Part shown: piece after piece, positions 16,547 to 25,480 of the stretch
Position numbering within the stretch: position 1 is the stretch's first letter
How the letters are laid out: each line of letters starts with the position of its first letter
Assembly: GCF_001808955.1 (NCBI RefSeq)
Contig: NZ_KV795243.1
Span: forward strand, 154,187 to 188,163
Reading direction: 5' to 3'
Origin: Rothia sp. HMSC078H08
GTDB lineage: Bacteria; Actinomycetota; Actinomycetes; Actinomycetales; Micrococcaceae
DNA: 33,977 nucleotides
Made by a program: the position numbers and the translations under genes
The notes under the pieces: model-generated
Told to the model about the DNA's origin: nothing
Database searches by the model: none
What the model saw: the letters and a program-made list of their open reading frames with translations, nothing else

Positions 16547-17131
16547 ATGGAACATTCACAAAAGAATGCGGAGCCTCGCACCGGTGCCCTGCGTATGGAG
16601 CCGCACGAACGCGAAGAGCAAATTCTGAAAATCGCTGCAGAACATTTCGCTCGCCGCGGCGTGCTCGGTGCCTCCATGAGCGCTATCGCCCGCGATGCAG
16701 GCATTACCCGCGCCCTGCTCTACCACTACTTCCCCGGCAAGGACTCCCTGGCGGCCGCTGTCACCCGACGCGAAGCCAACGCAGTCCTTGAGGCCCTGGG
16801 CGAGCATCACGAAAACCCCGAAGAGGCGTTGCGCAATGCGCTACGCACGTACTTCCTCGTTGTAGCCGGCGTTCCCACCCCCGGTGGGGAGGACTTCCCG
16901 AACAACCCTACCGACTACCTCGAATGGATGCTTGAACGCACCGGCATGCCGATTAATGACCGCACTCGCGTCATCCTCGGAGGCTGGTTGCAGCTCGTCG
17001 ACTACTTCGCCATGCACGTCGTGCAGCTCAACCCCCGCGATCAGCGCACCGTTCGCTCCCGCGGGCTCGGGCTCGAAGAAGCTATCGACCTGTGCCTGGG
17101 TGCCGTTGACACCCTCACCGGCGGCTACTAG
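16547..17131 (+). CDS. TetR-family transcriptional regulator
   Basis: The DNA-binding domain is clear: EEQILKIAAEHFARRGV followed by SMSAIARDAGITRALLYHYFPGKDSL. The rest is a helical ligand-binding domain of unknown specificity. An ATG at 16442 opens the same frame 35 codons earlier, with GAAGGGG before it. I prefer 16547 because AGGAG sits five bases upstream and the 35 extra codons have a much lower third-position GC content (roughly 44 per cent counted by eye, with the rare codon ATA) than the rest of the gene. This gives 194 aa, the usual TetR size. It has no close partner gene: the intergenic region on its left is AT-rich and the convergent lhr gene lies on its right. Confidence 0.9.
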   Translation: MEHSQKNAEPRTGALRMEPHEREEQILKIAAEHFARRGVLGASMSAIARDAGITRALLYHYFPGKDSLAAAVTRREANAVLEALGEHHENPEEALRNALRTYFLVVAGVPTPGGEDFPNNPTDYLEWMLERTGMPINDRTRVILGGWLQLVDYFAMHVVQLNPRDQRTVRSRGLGLEEAIDLCLGAVDTLTGGY

Positions 17132-17414
17132 CCGCCTCAAGAAGTGACAGGTCTACACAGGACTTCCCGCTCCGATGTTTGGTTATGTGCTCCACGGCAA
17201 AGATGACGTGGACATCCGGGCGGTTATTCCTCCGCTACGCCGCTTGCGACGTGGTGGACTCCGGGAACACCACCCGGTTCGTGAGTAGGGAAACATAATG
17301 CCCCGCATCCCCTTCCGTGAGGGTGCGGGGCATTATGATGCTCAAGTTGAGGTTGAAGAAATAATTTTACCCTGAGGCTAAGCTTGAGGCTCGGGCTAAA
17401 TGGAACGGCGCAGT
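17132..17414. other. Gap between the TetR and lhr genes, with a short open frame and a hairpin
   Basis: A 37-codon frame (17175-17288) starts MFGYVLHGKDDVDIRAV, which loosely recalls the first strand of zinc-type alcohol dehydrogenases. It has no ribosome site and soon turns into an arginine-rich run, so I treat it as a possible gene remnant only. A 14-bp perfect hairpin (CATAATGCCCCGCA with TGCGGGGCATTATG, 17294-17337) follows. Confidence 0.4.
17294..17337. terminator. Hairpin between convergent tetR and lhr genes
   Basis: 14-bp perfect arms, CATAATGCCCCGCA and TGCGGGGCATTATG, with an inner GC-rich part. T-runs are weak on both sides, but the location between convergent genes supports a terminator role. 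Confidence 0.6.
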
Positions 17415-17433
17415 CTAAATGGAACGGCGCAGC
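17396..17433. repeat. Tandem 19-bp duplication of the lhr 3' end with its stop codon
   Basis: CTAAATGGAACGGCGCAGT is followed directly by CTAAATGGAACGGCGCAGC. Read on the minus strand, the last codons and TAG stop of lhr are copied once more just after the real stop. The copied stop is in a different frame because 19 is not a multiple of three. Confidence 0.9.
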
Positions 17434-20400
17434 GACAGGCCACGAACCGTCGCGTAGAACCCCTGCGCCTGCAGCGCCGCACGCAGCGCCTCCACCGGAT
17501 GCTCTACAACCTCGCCGCCGGATGCGCCCAATGTGGATGTGCTCACCGTGTGGGTGCCCAAAAGCTCCACATCGTTGACCTTCTCCACCGAAATCTTCTC
17601 CGCGCCACCGGTGGACACCAGGCGCGCCAGGGCGGGGGCCGCCGCCTCCAGAAGTACCGGGTCGGTAGTGAAAGCCAACAGGGTCTTCGCGCCACGCTCC
17701 ACATAGAGCACCGGTGCGCCGTCCACCAGCACCACGCAGGCACCCGCCTTGCGTGCCGGACGGTGCTTCACGGTGCCCTCGCCCTCGTGCGCAAAGGAGG
17801 GAATCGCGGGCCAGCTCAGCGCCGCACCGTACGGGTTCGCCGGGTCGGTCGCCGCCAACAGGGTCACCGTGAACGTGCCGTACACCCGCTCCGTATCGGT
17901 ACGCTGCGGGGTGTAGGCACTCGCACCAAAACCCTGTGTCGCGCCAAAACCCTGTGGACCTGCGGGAACACTGAGGCTATCGGCGGTAGAACGCAGCAGG
18001 TCCACCGTCGCGGGGGCGGCAAACTGCGCCGCACCCAAACCCTCAATAAAGTAGCCGCGACGAACCAGCGCACGATCCTCAGCCGCCGAATAAATCCGGT
18101 ACAGCTGCGAGAACCCGCCGGCAGAATCCTCCACCTGCAGGCACCCTCGAGTCAGCACACCGTAGCGGTCCAGCAGCAGGTCGGCGCGTGCGAGCGCCGC
18201 AACCGTCGCCTCCACGGGCTCCTGCAGTAGCGTGTCCACGCGCGAGAAGCGGCCGCTGTCTTGCGGGGCAACGGCGGGAGCGGCGGCATGGAACCCGCCG
18301 CGCAGGGAATTGTTGCGCAGGGAACGCAGACCGCGCCCGGCGGCAGGCGCAGGGTAGCCGCTGGAAGCATAGCTATCAGCGCCGTAACCGTCCGTCAAGC
18401 CGTTACCCATGGAGGCGCGCGCTGCCGCAATACGACCCGCACCGCGGCGACCCACCCGCGACAGACGTGCAGGGGCCGCCGGAGTCGGATGCGCACTGCG
18501 GACGCCCGCAAGCATCGCCCGAACCGGCGCGAAACTATCGTTCGTCACCGCACCAGCCCACACCAGACGCCACAGCGCCGCCGAAACCTCCGCCGCATCC
18601 GGGAAAGTCACCACCTGACCGGCAGGTGCCGCCGCACTCATCAGCTGCGCCACCCGCTCACGTAGCGCCGGCACGAACAGGCCGCCATGAGCCAGCGCCT
18701 CATAGATGGAGTGCTCGAGCGTGCCCGGAGCCTGCAGCGCCTCCCAAAGCTCGGGGTTCTCCGCGCGCAACAGCTGCTCCGGGTAGTCCTCACCCAGAGT
18801 TAGCGAAGAACTCTCGCTCAAATGCAGGCGAATCCAGCCGTCAGATTTCTGTGCGCTACCGCCGCCGAGCTGCCCGGCGCCGGTGAAGAACACCCTGCCG
18901 CTCGCCATCAGCTCGTCCAGCATGTGCTGCTGGTAGCCGGGCACGCGTGCCGGAAGAATCAGCGTCTCCAGCGCGGAAGCCGGTACGCGCACACCCGCCA
19001 GCTGGTCGATGGCGGTGAGCAGATCCTCCGTGGCGGAGGCGGAATCTTGTCCCGTATGTTCTGCGCCGTGCTCAGTCATCGGGGTGGGTGCCATCGGGTT
19101 GGGTGTTGCCGAGCCGAGGGGCGCCACCCTCTCGCCTACCACCGTGGCAGCGCGGCGGGAAGGGATGAAGGCACCGTAGGCGCTCGCCTCCGGCAGGGTT
19201 TGCGCAACCCGCACGGATAAAGAACGAACGTTCTGCCACGAGGGTAGGAATACACCATAGACCTGCGCCGATACCGGCTCAATCTCCTCACGCAACGCCG
19301 CCAGAGAACGGGCACGAATCGTGCGCAAAACCTGCGCATCCACCCACTCAACACCGGCAGACCCCAAAGCACGCAGCACCTCGGGCAGGAACTCGCCGGA
19401 GCTCAGACGGCGCTGCTGCTGAAGACGCTGCAACACCGGAGTCAGCACGCCCACACCCACCGGGGTCAGGCGCGAAAAATGCTCTGCCGCCTGCTGCGCC
19501 GTAAAGGGAATATGGGTGCGCGCGTAGCGAGAAACCAGATCCTCCAAAGGCTCCGCAACCGGCTCCAAAAGGGCAACAGGAAGCGCCGCGGCGGGCATAA
19601 TGCCCAGCCCATCGCGCAGACGCGCGGCATCCTCAACCGCCGCATAGTACAGCTGCGGCTCGGCGGAACCGTCGGCAGCTCCCATGTCGGCAGCTCCCAT
19701 GAACGAGAACGCACGGCGCGAGCGCACCAGCTCCTCCGCCAGGGCGCGCGCCTGATCCGTGCTGGCGTGCGCGCCGTACTCCTCGCCGTAGTGTTCAGAG
19801 TCCTCGGACTCGCCTAAATCTTGAGAACCGTGTGCCGCCGCCTGCAAGCTGTCAGCCCGCAAACGCAGGCTCAATTCCCGCGCGCTCAACGGGCCCAGCT
19901 GACGCAACAAATCCGCCACGCCCTCCACACCGCAGGCGCGGTAACGCTCACCCGTGCGCTGCAGACGCTGCTGAGTCTGCACCAGAACCGCCGGGTCCAG
20001 TAGCTCGCGCAGACCGCTCGACCCCAGCAACTCAGCCAGCAGAGCCGGGTCCAGCGAGAGCGCGGCGGCGCGGCGTTCGGCGGCGGGCGCATCGCCGTCG
20101 TAGAGGTGCTCGGCAACGTACTCAAAGAGTAGGGTGCGCGCAAAAGGCGAAGGGTCGTTCGTCTCAACTTCCAGCATGGACACCGCCCGAGACTGCAACG
20201 AACGGTGTACCTGAACCAGCGCCGGAACATCGTACACATCCTGCAGGCACTCGCGTGCCGTCTCCAAAAGCACCGGAAAATCAGGGTACTTACGCGCCAC
20301 ATCCAGCAGCTGCGCCGCACGCTGACGCTGCTGCCACAGCGGGGTGCGCTTACCCGGATCACGGCGCGGCAACAGCAGGGCACGCGCCGCATTCTCACGG

Positions 20401-23039
20401 AACCGAGACGCAAAAAGCGCCGAATCGCCCACGCGTTCGGTGACAATCGCCTCCAACTCATCCGGGTCGAAAAGGAACAGGTCAGCGCCGGGTGGCACAT
20501 CCTCCATGGCGGGCAGGCGCAGAATCAAGCCGTCATCACTCGCCATGACGGAGGCGTCCACCCCGTACCGCTCTTCGATGCGGGCGCGCACCGCCAGCGC
20601 CCAGGGTGCGTGCACCCCGTAGCCGAGCGGCGAGTGCAGGACCACGCGCCAATCGCCCAGTTCGTCGCGGTGCCGCTCCACGATCATGCGGGTGTCGGAA
20701 GGAACCGCCCCGGTGGATTCGCGCTGCTCACGCAGGTAGGCGAGCAGGTTATCGACCGCCCAGGTGTCCAGTCCGAGCTGTTCGAGCTGCTGGCGGGCGG
20801 CGGCGCTATCGGTGGCGTCCAGGCTGGAGAGGGCGCGCGTGAACGCACCCGTCTGCACGCCCAGGGCGTAGGGGCGGCCCATGCGGTCGCCGTGCCAGAA
20901 GGGTAGGCGCGCGGGCTGACCGGGTGCGGGGGAGACCCGTACCGCGTCGTGCGTAATTTCTTCAATGCGCCAACTGCTCGCGCCGAGGGTGATGACCTCG
21001 CCGGCGCGGGATTCGTACACCATTTCTTCGTCGAGCTCACCCACACGCTTGGGGCCGCGCTCTTCATCGCCGCTGACCAGGTAGACGGGGAAGAGCCCGC
21101 GGTCGGGAATCGTGCCGCCGCTGGTGACGGCGAGGCGCTGCGCACCGGGGCGGCCCTCAATACTTCCGGAGGGTGCCTCCTCGGTGGGGGTGCGGTCCCA
21201 GATGATGCGCGGGCGCAGTTCGGCGAACTCATCGGAGGGATAGCGTCCGGCGAGCATTTCGAGCACGGAGTCGAAGAGGGCGCGCGGTAGCTCGGCGTAG
21301 GGTGCGCTGCGGCGTAGCGCCTCGTACCAGGAGTCCACGCTGATGGGGCCCAATGCGCAGGCGGCGACGGTCTGCTGTGCGAGTACGTCCAGGGGGTTGG
21401 TGGGGACGGCAAGCGGTTCGAGGGTTCCGCTGCGCATTCCGGCGAGGGTGACGGTTGCACCGAGCAGGTCGCCGCGGTGCTTGGGGTAGAAGAATCCGCG
21501 CGAAATTTCGCCCACGCGGTGTCCGGCGCGACCCACGCGCTGCAGCGCGGAGGCAACCGATGGAGGCGCCGCCACCTGGATTACGAGGTCCACGTGACCC
21601 ATGTCGATACCCAGCTCCAGGGAGCTGGTGGCGACCACGCAGCGCAGGGTTCCGCCCTTGAGCGCCTCCTCGATGAGGGTGCGCTGTTCCTTGGATACGG
21701 AGCCGTGGTGCGCACGGGCGAGCGGCGGCACCTCGGCGATGTCGCAGATGCCTGCCGCATAGTCTTCGGGATCAATTCCCTGCTTCGCGAGGACGCGGCG
21801 CAGGTGAATATCGTTGAGTGCCGCGGTGAGTTTTTCCGCTAGTCCGCGCGAGTTAACGAAAACAATCGTAGAACGGTTGTTCTCAATATGGTCGACGATG
21901 CGCTCCTGCACACGCGGCCAGATGGAGGTCTCGGGGCGCTCGCTATCGGCGGTGTCTCGCAATGCCTTTTCGCGCAGCTCCCCTTCGTGCAGTGCTCCCT
22001 CACGCAATGCCTCTTCCTGGATGGTGAGCGTATTTTTGGGCGCGGTGTTATCGCCCTGTCGCGCCGGGTTTGCTTGCCCAGTTTCTTGCGCGGGTTCCTG
22101 CGCCAGGTTTGCCTGCCCGGGGAATACGCCAATGGCATCTTCCAGCGTGTAGGGCGTGCTTGCCGGGGTATTCGCTGCGCTGGGGGCAGGCTGTGCCGCG
22201 CCCTGCGCCGAGCCGGCAGAAGTTGAGCCCCCGCCGCCCGGCACCTCCGAGGGCGCATATTCTGATGGGGCGTAGAGCCCCTGCCCGTAGTCGTTGGCGC
22301 CTCCGAGCGCCGCCATATCGGGCACGGGTACACTCAGGCGCAGGTCCCATTCTTTGGCAACCGGGCGGCTCATGATGGTCACCGGCTGAATGCCACCGAG
22401 GAACCGGGCGACCGCCTCCGGGTTTTCGACGGTTGCGGAGAGACCAATGCGCTGTGCGGGCTTTTCGAGGAGCGCATCGAGGCGTTCGAGGGATACTGCC
22501 AGGTGCGCGCCGCGTTTGGTGGCGGCAAGGTTGTGAATCTCATCCACGATCACGGTGGTCACGCCGGCGAGGGTGTTGCGGGCGGCGCTGGTGAGCATGA
22601 GGTAGAGGGATTCAGGGGTGGTGATGAGAATGTCGGGTGGGTTGCTGATGAGTTGGCGGCGTTCGCGTGCGGGGGTGTCGCCGCTGCGCACGCCCACGGT
22701 GATGCTCGGCTCGCCAGTGTCGTTGCCGCTCAGGCGGGTGATTCCGGCGAGGGGCGCGCGTAGGTTGCGTTCGACGTCCGCACCGAGTGCTTTGAGGGGT
22801 GAGATGTAGAGGATGCGCGTGCCGCCTGCAGTTCCGGCTTCGTGTTCGCGGTGCAGGGCGTCGAGTGCCCAGAGGAAGGCGGCGAGGGTTTTGCCGGAGC
22901 CGGTGGGGGCGATGATGAGGGTGTTGTTGCCGTTGCGGATGCTCTCCCATGCGCCTTCTTGGGCGGCGGTGGGTGCGCTGAAGGTGGCGCGGAACCAGTC
23001 GCGTACGGGTGCGGAGAAGTGGGAGAGTGCGTCGGTCAT
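17415..23039 (-). CDS. lhr: Large Lhr-type ATP-dependent helicase
   Basis: Lhr proteins are superfamily 2 helicases that move 3'-to-5' on DNA and act in repair; the enterobacterial protein was also reported to carry a C-terminal uracil-DNA glycosylase activity. Visible motifs are Walker A APTGSGKT (44-51), the DEIH box (166-169), SAT (201-203), VVATSSLELGIDMG (468-481) and QRVGRAGHR (500-508). A long C-terminal part follows, with several LL-rich winged-helix-like blocks. At 1874 residues it is well above the ~1500 of the E. coli and mycobacterial proteins. Part of the excess is a low-complexity insert at about 245-370, between the two RecA domains, with REGALHEGELREKALRD-like repeats, and a Gly/Ala/Ser-rich stretch follows further on. 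CATAAT lies six bases before the ATG, suggesting a leaderless mRNA. Confidence 0.95.
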   Translation of the reverse strand: MTDALSHFSAPVRDWFRATFSAPTAAQEGAWESIRNGNNTLIIAPTGSGKTLAAFLWALDALHREHEAGTAGGTRILYISPLKALGADVERNLRAPLAGITRLSGNDTGEPSITVGVRSGDTPARERRQLISNPPDILITTPESLYLMLTSAARNTLAGVTTVIVDEIHNLAATKRGAHLAVSLERLDALLEKPAQRIGLSATVENPEAVARFLGGIQPVTIMSRPVAKEWDLRLSVPVPDMAALGGANDYGQGLYAPSEYAPSEVPGGGGSTSAGSAQGAAQPAPSAANTPASTPYTLEDAIGVFPGQANLAQEPAQETGQANPARQGDNTAPKNTLTIQEEALREGALHEGELREKALRDTADSERPETSIWPRVQERIVDHIENNRSTIVFVNSRGLAEKLTAALNDIHLRRVLAKQGIDPEDYAAGICDIAEVPPLARAHHGSVSKEQRTLIEEALKGGTLRCVVATSSLELGIDMGHVDLVIQVAAPPSVASALQRVGRAGHRVGEISRGFFYPKHRGDLLGATVTLAGMRSGTLEPLAVPTNPLDVLAQQTVAACALGPISVDSWYEALRRSAPYAELPRALFDSVLEMLAGRYPSDEFAELRPRIIWDRTPTEEAPSGSIEGRPGAQRLAVTSGGTIPDRGLFPVYLVSGDEERGPKRVGELDEEMVYESRAGEVITLGASSWRIEEITHDAVRVSPAPGQPARLPFWHGDRMGRPYALGVQTGAFTRALSSLDATDSAAARQQLEQLGLDTWAVDNLLAYLREQRESTGAVPSDTRMIVERHRDELGDWRVVLHSPLGYGVHAPWALAVRARIEERYGVDASVMASDDGLILRLPAMEDVPPGADLFLFDPDELEAIVTERVGDSALFASRFRENAARALLLPRRDPGKRTPLWQQRQRAAQLLDVARKYPDFPVLLETARECLQDVYDVPALVQVHRSLQSRAVSMLEVETNDPSPFARTLLFEYVAEHLYDGDAPAAERRAAALSLDPALLAELLGSSGLRELLDPAVLVQTQQRLQRTGERYRACGVEGVADLLRQLGPLSARELSLRLRADSLQAAAHGSQDLGESEDSEHYGEEYGAHASTDQARALAEELVRSRRAFSFMGAADMGAADGSAEPQLYYAAVEDAARLRDGLGIMPAAALPVALLEPVAEPLEDLVSRYARTHIPFTAQQAAEHFSRLTPVGVGVLTPVLQRLQQQRRLSSGEFLPEVLRALGSAGVEWVDAQVLRTIRARSLAALREEIEPVSAQVYGVFLPSWQNVRSLSVRVAQTLPEASAYGAFIPSRRAATVVGERVAPLGSATPNPMAPTPMTEHGAEHTGQDSASATEDLLTAIDQLAGVRVPASALETLILPARVPGYQQHMLDELMASGRVFFTGAGQLGGGSAQKSDGWIRLHLSESSSLTLGEDYPEQLLRAENPELWEALQAPGTLEHSIYEALAHGGLFVPALRERVAQLMSAAAPAGQVVTFPDAAEVSAALWRLVWAGAVTNDSFAPVRAMLAGVRSAHPTPAAPARLSRVGRRGAGRIAAARASMGNGLTDGYGADSYASSGYPAPAAGRGLRSLRNNSLRGGFHAAAPAVAPQDSGRFSRVDTLLQEPVEATVAALARADLLLDRYGVLTRGCLQVEDSAGGFSQLYRIYSAAEDRALVRRGYFIEGLGAAQFAAPATVDLLRSTADSLSVPAGPQGFGATQGFGASAYTPQRTDTERVYGTFTVTLLAATDPANPYGAALSWPAIPSFAHEGEGTVKHRPARKAGACVVLVDGAPVLYVERGAKTLLAFTTDPVLLEAAAPALARLVSTGGAEKISVEKVNDVELLGTHTVSTSTLGASGGEVVEHPVEALRAALQAQGFYATVRGLSLRRSI

Positions 23040-23045
23040 GTATCT

Positions 23046-23051
23046 ATTATG
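23046..23051 (-). promoter_or_regulatory. -10 hexamer giving a probable leaderless lhr mRNA
   Basis: CATAAT on the minus strand ends six bases before the ATG at 23039. No purine-rich ribosome site is present between them and no clear -35 box is visible. Confidence 0.45.
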
Positions 23052-23108
23052 GCGGGGTTTATGGTGTGCGCCTCTTGAATTGTTGGGGGCTGGGGGAGGA
23101 AGATGTGC

Positions 23109-23149
23109 TTGACAGGTAATGCATCACCCCGTAATGTTTTACTCGTAAA
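23109..23149 (+). promoter_or_regulatory. Strong promoter with an operator-like dyad, before the nitroreductase
   Basis: A perfect TTGACA (23109-23114) is followed after exactly 17 bases by TAATGT (23132-23137). The inverted repeat TTTAC-TC-GTAAA (23138-23149) covers the expected start site, a usual place for a repressor. The best -35 box I saw in the window is here. Confidence 0.75.
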
Positions 23150-23181
23150 GTAATTAGGAACTTAGAAAAAGGAGCACCACC

Positions 23182-23769
23182 ATGACCCGCCTGACCGACG
23201 AACAGCTCATTAACCTCTTCCACGAGCCGCGCACCGTCTCCTCCTTCACCGAGGAGCCCGTCACCGACGAGCAGCTGCGCCGCATCCAGGAGCTGACCTT
23301 CTACGGCCCCACCGCCTTCAACAGCCAGCCCCTGCGCATCACCTGGGTCAAGAGCCCCGAGGCACGCGAGCGCCTCGTCGCACACCTGGCTGACGGCAAC
23401 AAGGCTAAGACTCAGGCGGCACCGGTCACCGCGATTCTCTCCGCAGACGCAAACTGGGTAGAGCACGCTGATACCTTCAACCCCAATGCTGCCGGCTTCA
23501 TCAAGGGCTTCTACACCACCGAGGAGCTTGCCACCCCCGCCGCCGAGCTGAGCGCTCACCTGCAGGCAGGCTACTTCATCACCGCAATCCGCGCCCTCGG
23601 CCTGGACGCTGGCCCCATGACCGGCGCAGACTTCGCCGGCATCAAGAAGGAATTCTTCGCGGACAACGCAGAAATCCCCTTCCTGGTCGTCAACCTCGGC
23701 CACGGCGAGGCTCCCGCATACCCGCGCGGTGCACGCTTCAGCCACGATGAGGTTGCCCACTCCCTCTAA
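23182..23769 (+). CDS. Nitroreductase-family FMN oxidoreductase (RutE-like)
   Basis: The 195-residue protein shows the family start (RTVSSFTEEPVTDEQLRRI, with the flavin-binding R-[ST]-V-x-x-F pattern), a YGPTAFNSQPLRITWV motif for FMN binding and a GLDAGPMTGAD stretch before the last helices. It most resembles the malonic semialdehyde reductase/RutE group, which reduces small aldehydes or nitro compounds with NAD(P)H in the cytoplasm. No other pyrimidine-degradation (rut) gene is nearby, so a general detoxifying role is equally possible. The ATG follows AAAAAGGAG. A near-consensus promoter with an operator-like dyad suggests strong but regulated expression. Confidence 0.88.
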   Translation: MTRLTDEQLINLFHEPRTVSSFTEEPVTDEQLRRIQELTFYGPTAFNSQPLRITWVKSPEARERLVAHLADGNKAKTQAAPVTAILSADANWVEHADTFNPNAAGFIKGFYTTEELATPAAELSAHLQAGYFITAIRALGLDAGPMTGADFAGIKKEFFADNAEIPFLVVNLGHGEAPAYPRGARFSHDEVAHSL

Positions 23770-23817
23770 GAGTGCGCAGCTACGGCATAGCTCAAGCTAA
23801 ACCCTAGGTTTATAGAC

Positions 23818-23864
23818 AGTTCAAGGGCGGTTCCCCATCGAGGGGAACCGCCCTTGAACTATAT
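23818..23864. terminator. Bidirectional terminator between convergent genes
   Basis: A perfect 19-bp stem (arms 23818-23836 and 23842-23860) with an ATCGA loop, the longest perfect hairpin I saw here. It separates the nitroreductase (plus) from the DUF4232 lipoprotein (minus). Confidence 0.88.
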
Positions 23865-23910
23865 GCGCACACAACGTGCCAGAGATGTTGTCACATCTGC
23901 AACGGGCGCG

Positions 23911-24864
23911 TTAGCGGGCACCAAACTGACCCACCGACAGCTGCGGAACAGACGAGGAACACGCGGTCGTATCCAGCGGAACAATCACGCCACCGGAACC
24001 GGAGGGAAGACCCACCAGGAAGCCCTGAACCGGGCGGCTGCCGCAATCGTCACCGAAGCGTGCCGGGTACACCGAACGCAGCACCGCGGTGGTGCTATCG
24101 CCGGGGTTGAGGGTCACACCCGCAGGGTTCATGTACTCGTCGGAGGTGGAAGCCTCACGACCAACCCAGGTTCCCGAGGGGCCCGCATGGACCACGCGCG
24201 GGTAGCCGCGCAGGGTGCAGGGGGAGTTCGAGGAGTTCTGGAAGTACAGGGTGTAGTTTCGGGCGCCGGGGGAGCCTTCTCCAATGGCAACCGAAACGTT
24301 CAGGTCGTCCAGATCGCACTGGGTCGGTCCCTCAGCAGCGTTATTGTTGGAGGAGTTAGAGGACTTCTCCGAAGAGCTCGAAGAATTCGAGGAGTTGGAA
24401 GAATTCGACGAGTTCGAGGAACCGGAGGAGTTCGAAGAGTTGCCCGAAGAGCGAGAACCCGACTGCGAAGACGAGTCTGAGCTCTTCTGGGAATCCTGCT
24501 GAGAATCAGAGTCGTCCGACTTGTTCTGCTCGGAACCCTCGTGGGAGGACCCAGAAGAGCGAGAGTCAGAGCTCTGCTTCGACTCGTGAGTCTCGGTGTG
24601 GGAGGAAGACTCGGAGTGCTCAGAGGAAGACTCGTGGTGTTCCGCGTCGGGGGAGTTCACCACGGTAATGGAGCCCGGGCTCACCGAAGGGGTAGCCCCG
24701 TCGGAGGCTACTCGAATCGTGCCGGGCTTGACCGAAGCCGAAGCGCTCGGCTGTGCCGAGGTGCCTTCAGCTTCCTGACCGGCCTGGGACGCGCCGCATC
24801 CACTGAGCGCTAGCACGCAACAGAGGAGGGTGGTTGATGCGAGTACCTGAGCCGATTTAAACAT
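23911..24864 (-). CDS. Serine-rich lipoprotein with C-terminal DUF4232 domain
   Basis: From the ATG at 24864 the protein has 317 residues. It starts with a lipoprotein signal peptide ending ALSGC, then a long low-complexity linker that is first acidic/His/Ser-rich and then almost only Ser and Asn (SSNSSNSSNSS repeats). The globular C-terminal ~130 residues begin with CDLDDLNVSV and include CTLRGYPRVV, GVTLNPGDS and paired cysteines, as in the extracellular DUF4232 domain common in actinobacterial lipoproteins; its function is unknown. The frame opens earlier (24933), but that part lies inside the ferredoxin gene. The ATG is two bases after the ferredoxin stop, so translation is probably coupled. 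The Ser/Asn repeats are likely to vary in number between strains. Confidence 0.87.
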   Translation of the reverse strand: MFKSAQVLASTTLLCCVLALSGCGASQAGQEAEGTSAQPSASASVKPGTIRVASDGATPSVSPGSITVVNSPDAEHHESSSEHSESSSHTETHESKQSSDSRSSGSSHEGSEQNKSDDSDSQQDSQKSSDSSSQSGSRSSGNSSNSSGSSNSSNSSNSSNSSSSSEKSSNSSNNNAAEGPTQCDLDDLNVSVAIGEGSPGARNYTLYFQNSSNSPCTLRGYPRVVHAGPSGTWVGREASTSDEYMNPAGVTLNPGDSTTAVLRSVYPARFGDDCGSRPVQGFLVGLPSGSGGVIVPLDTTACSSSVPQLSVGQFGAR

Positions 24865-24866
24865 GA

Positions 24867-25187
24867 TTACATCGCCGCCTGCATTTGGATTTCTGCTCCG
24901 TCCATACCGGGGGCGTACTCGACCTGGCAGCACAGGCGAGAGTACTCGTTGGCGACATCGTCGACCATGTCGAGCAGGTCCTGCTCAGCTTCGGTGCGCT
25001 CACCGGAAGCCTCGAAGTGCTCGGGGTCGATGAAGCCGTGGCAGGTAGCGCAGGATGCGTTACCACCGCAGGTTGCGAGGACCGGCACGCCGTTAGCCTG
25101 GAGGGCTTCCAGGAGGGTGTGGTGGTCTTCCCACTGAATGTCGTAGTTTACGCCTGCTTCGTCAGTGACCTTAATCGTTACGCCCAT
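24867..25187 (-). CDS. [2Fe-2S] ferredoxin, adrenodoxin type
   Basis: The 106-residue protein has the cluster ligands Cys40, Cys46 and Cys49 (CGGNASCATC) and a fourth cysteine in SRLCCQVEY, most likely Cys87. It transfers single electrons to an oxidase or reductase partner. Putidaredoxin/adrenodoxin-type ferredoxins usually serve cytochrome P450 or similar enzymes; neither a P450 nor a ferredoxin reductase gene is in the window. GAAGGAGAA precedes the ATG. The gene is directly followed by the DUF4232 lipoprotein with a 2-bp gap. That pairing of a cytoplasmic electron carrier with a surface lipoprotein is odd and may be only an operon of convenience. Confidence 0.93.
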   Translation of the reverse strand: MGVTIKVTDEAGVNYDIQWEDHHTLLEALQANGVPVLATCGGNASCATCHGFIDPEHFEASGERTEAEQDLLDMVDDVANEYSRLCCQVEYAPGMDGAEIQMQAAM

Positions 25188-25480
25188 GCGTTCTCCTTCT
25201 TCTGTAGTGATGCGTTTCTATTGTAGAGGTAGGGGCTGTTATTCACCGTACTTTGTGGCGCATCCCCAACCCTACCGTCACGCATATCACGGGAACGCAT
25301 ATTAATTTTTATGCTGAGTAGCATGTCTGTATTGCCCCCAGTCTACCCCGTATTGCCCTGACAACGCGGGATATAGGCGCATATGAATACTGCCCCCAGA
25401 TGCAAAGACATGCTGGGGGCAGTATAAAGAACCGGCACGCGGGCGCGCTTCAACGGCTATGCTTCAACTGTGACGAAGAG
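25188..25480. other. Intergenic region with a terminator-like hairpin
   Basis: No gene is seen. A 13-bp perfect hairpin, ATACTGCCCCCAG with CTGGGGGCAGTAT (25387-25425), lies beyond the stop of the gene at 25481 and is its likely terminator. A second copy of the left arm with one change, TATTGCCCCCAG (near 25331), could compete for the right arm. The ferredoxin promoter should lie between 25188 and 25320. Confidence 0.55.
25387..25425 (-). terminator. Terminator of the two-gene modular operon
   Basis: 13-bp perfect stem (25387-25399 with 25413-25425) located 56 bases beyond the stop codon of the minus-strand gene at 25481. The T-run is weak (TATTCATAT). Confidence 0.6.
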
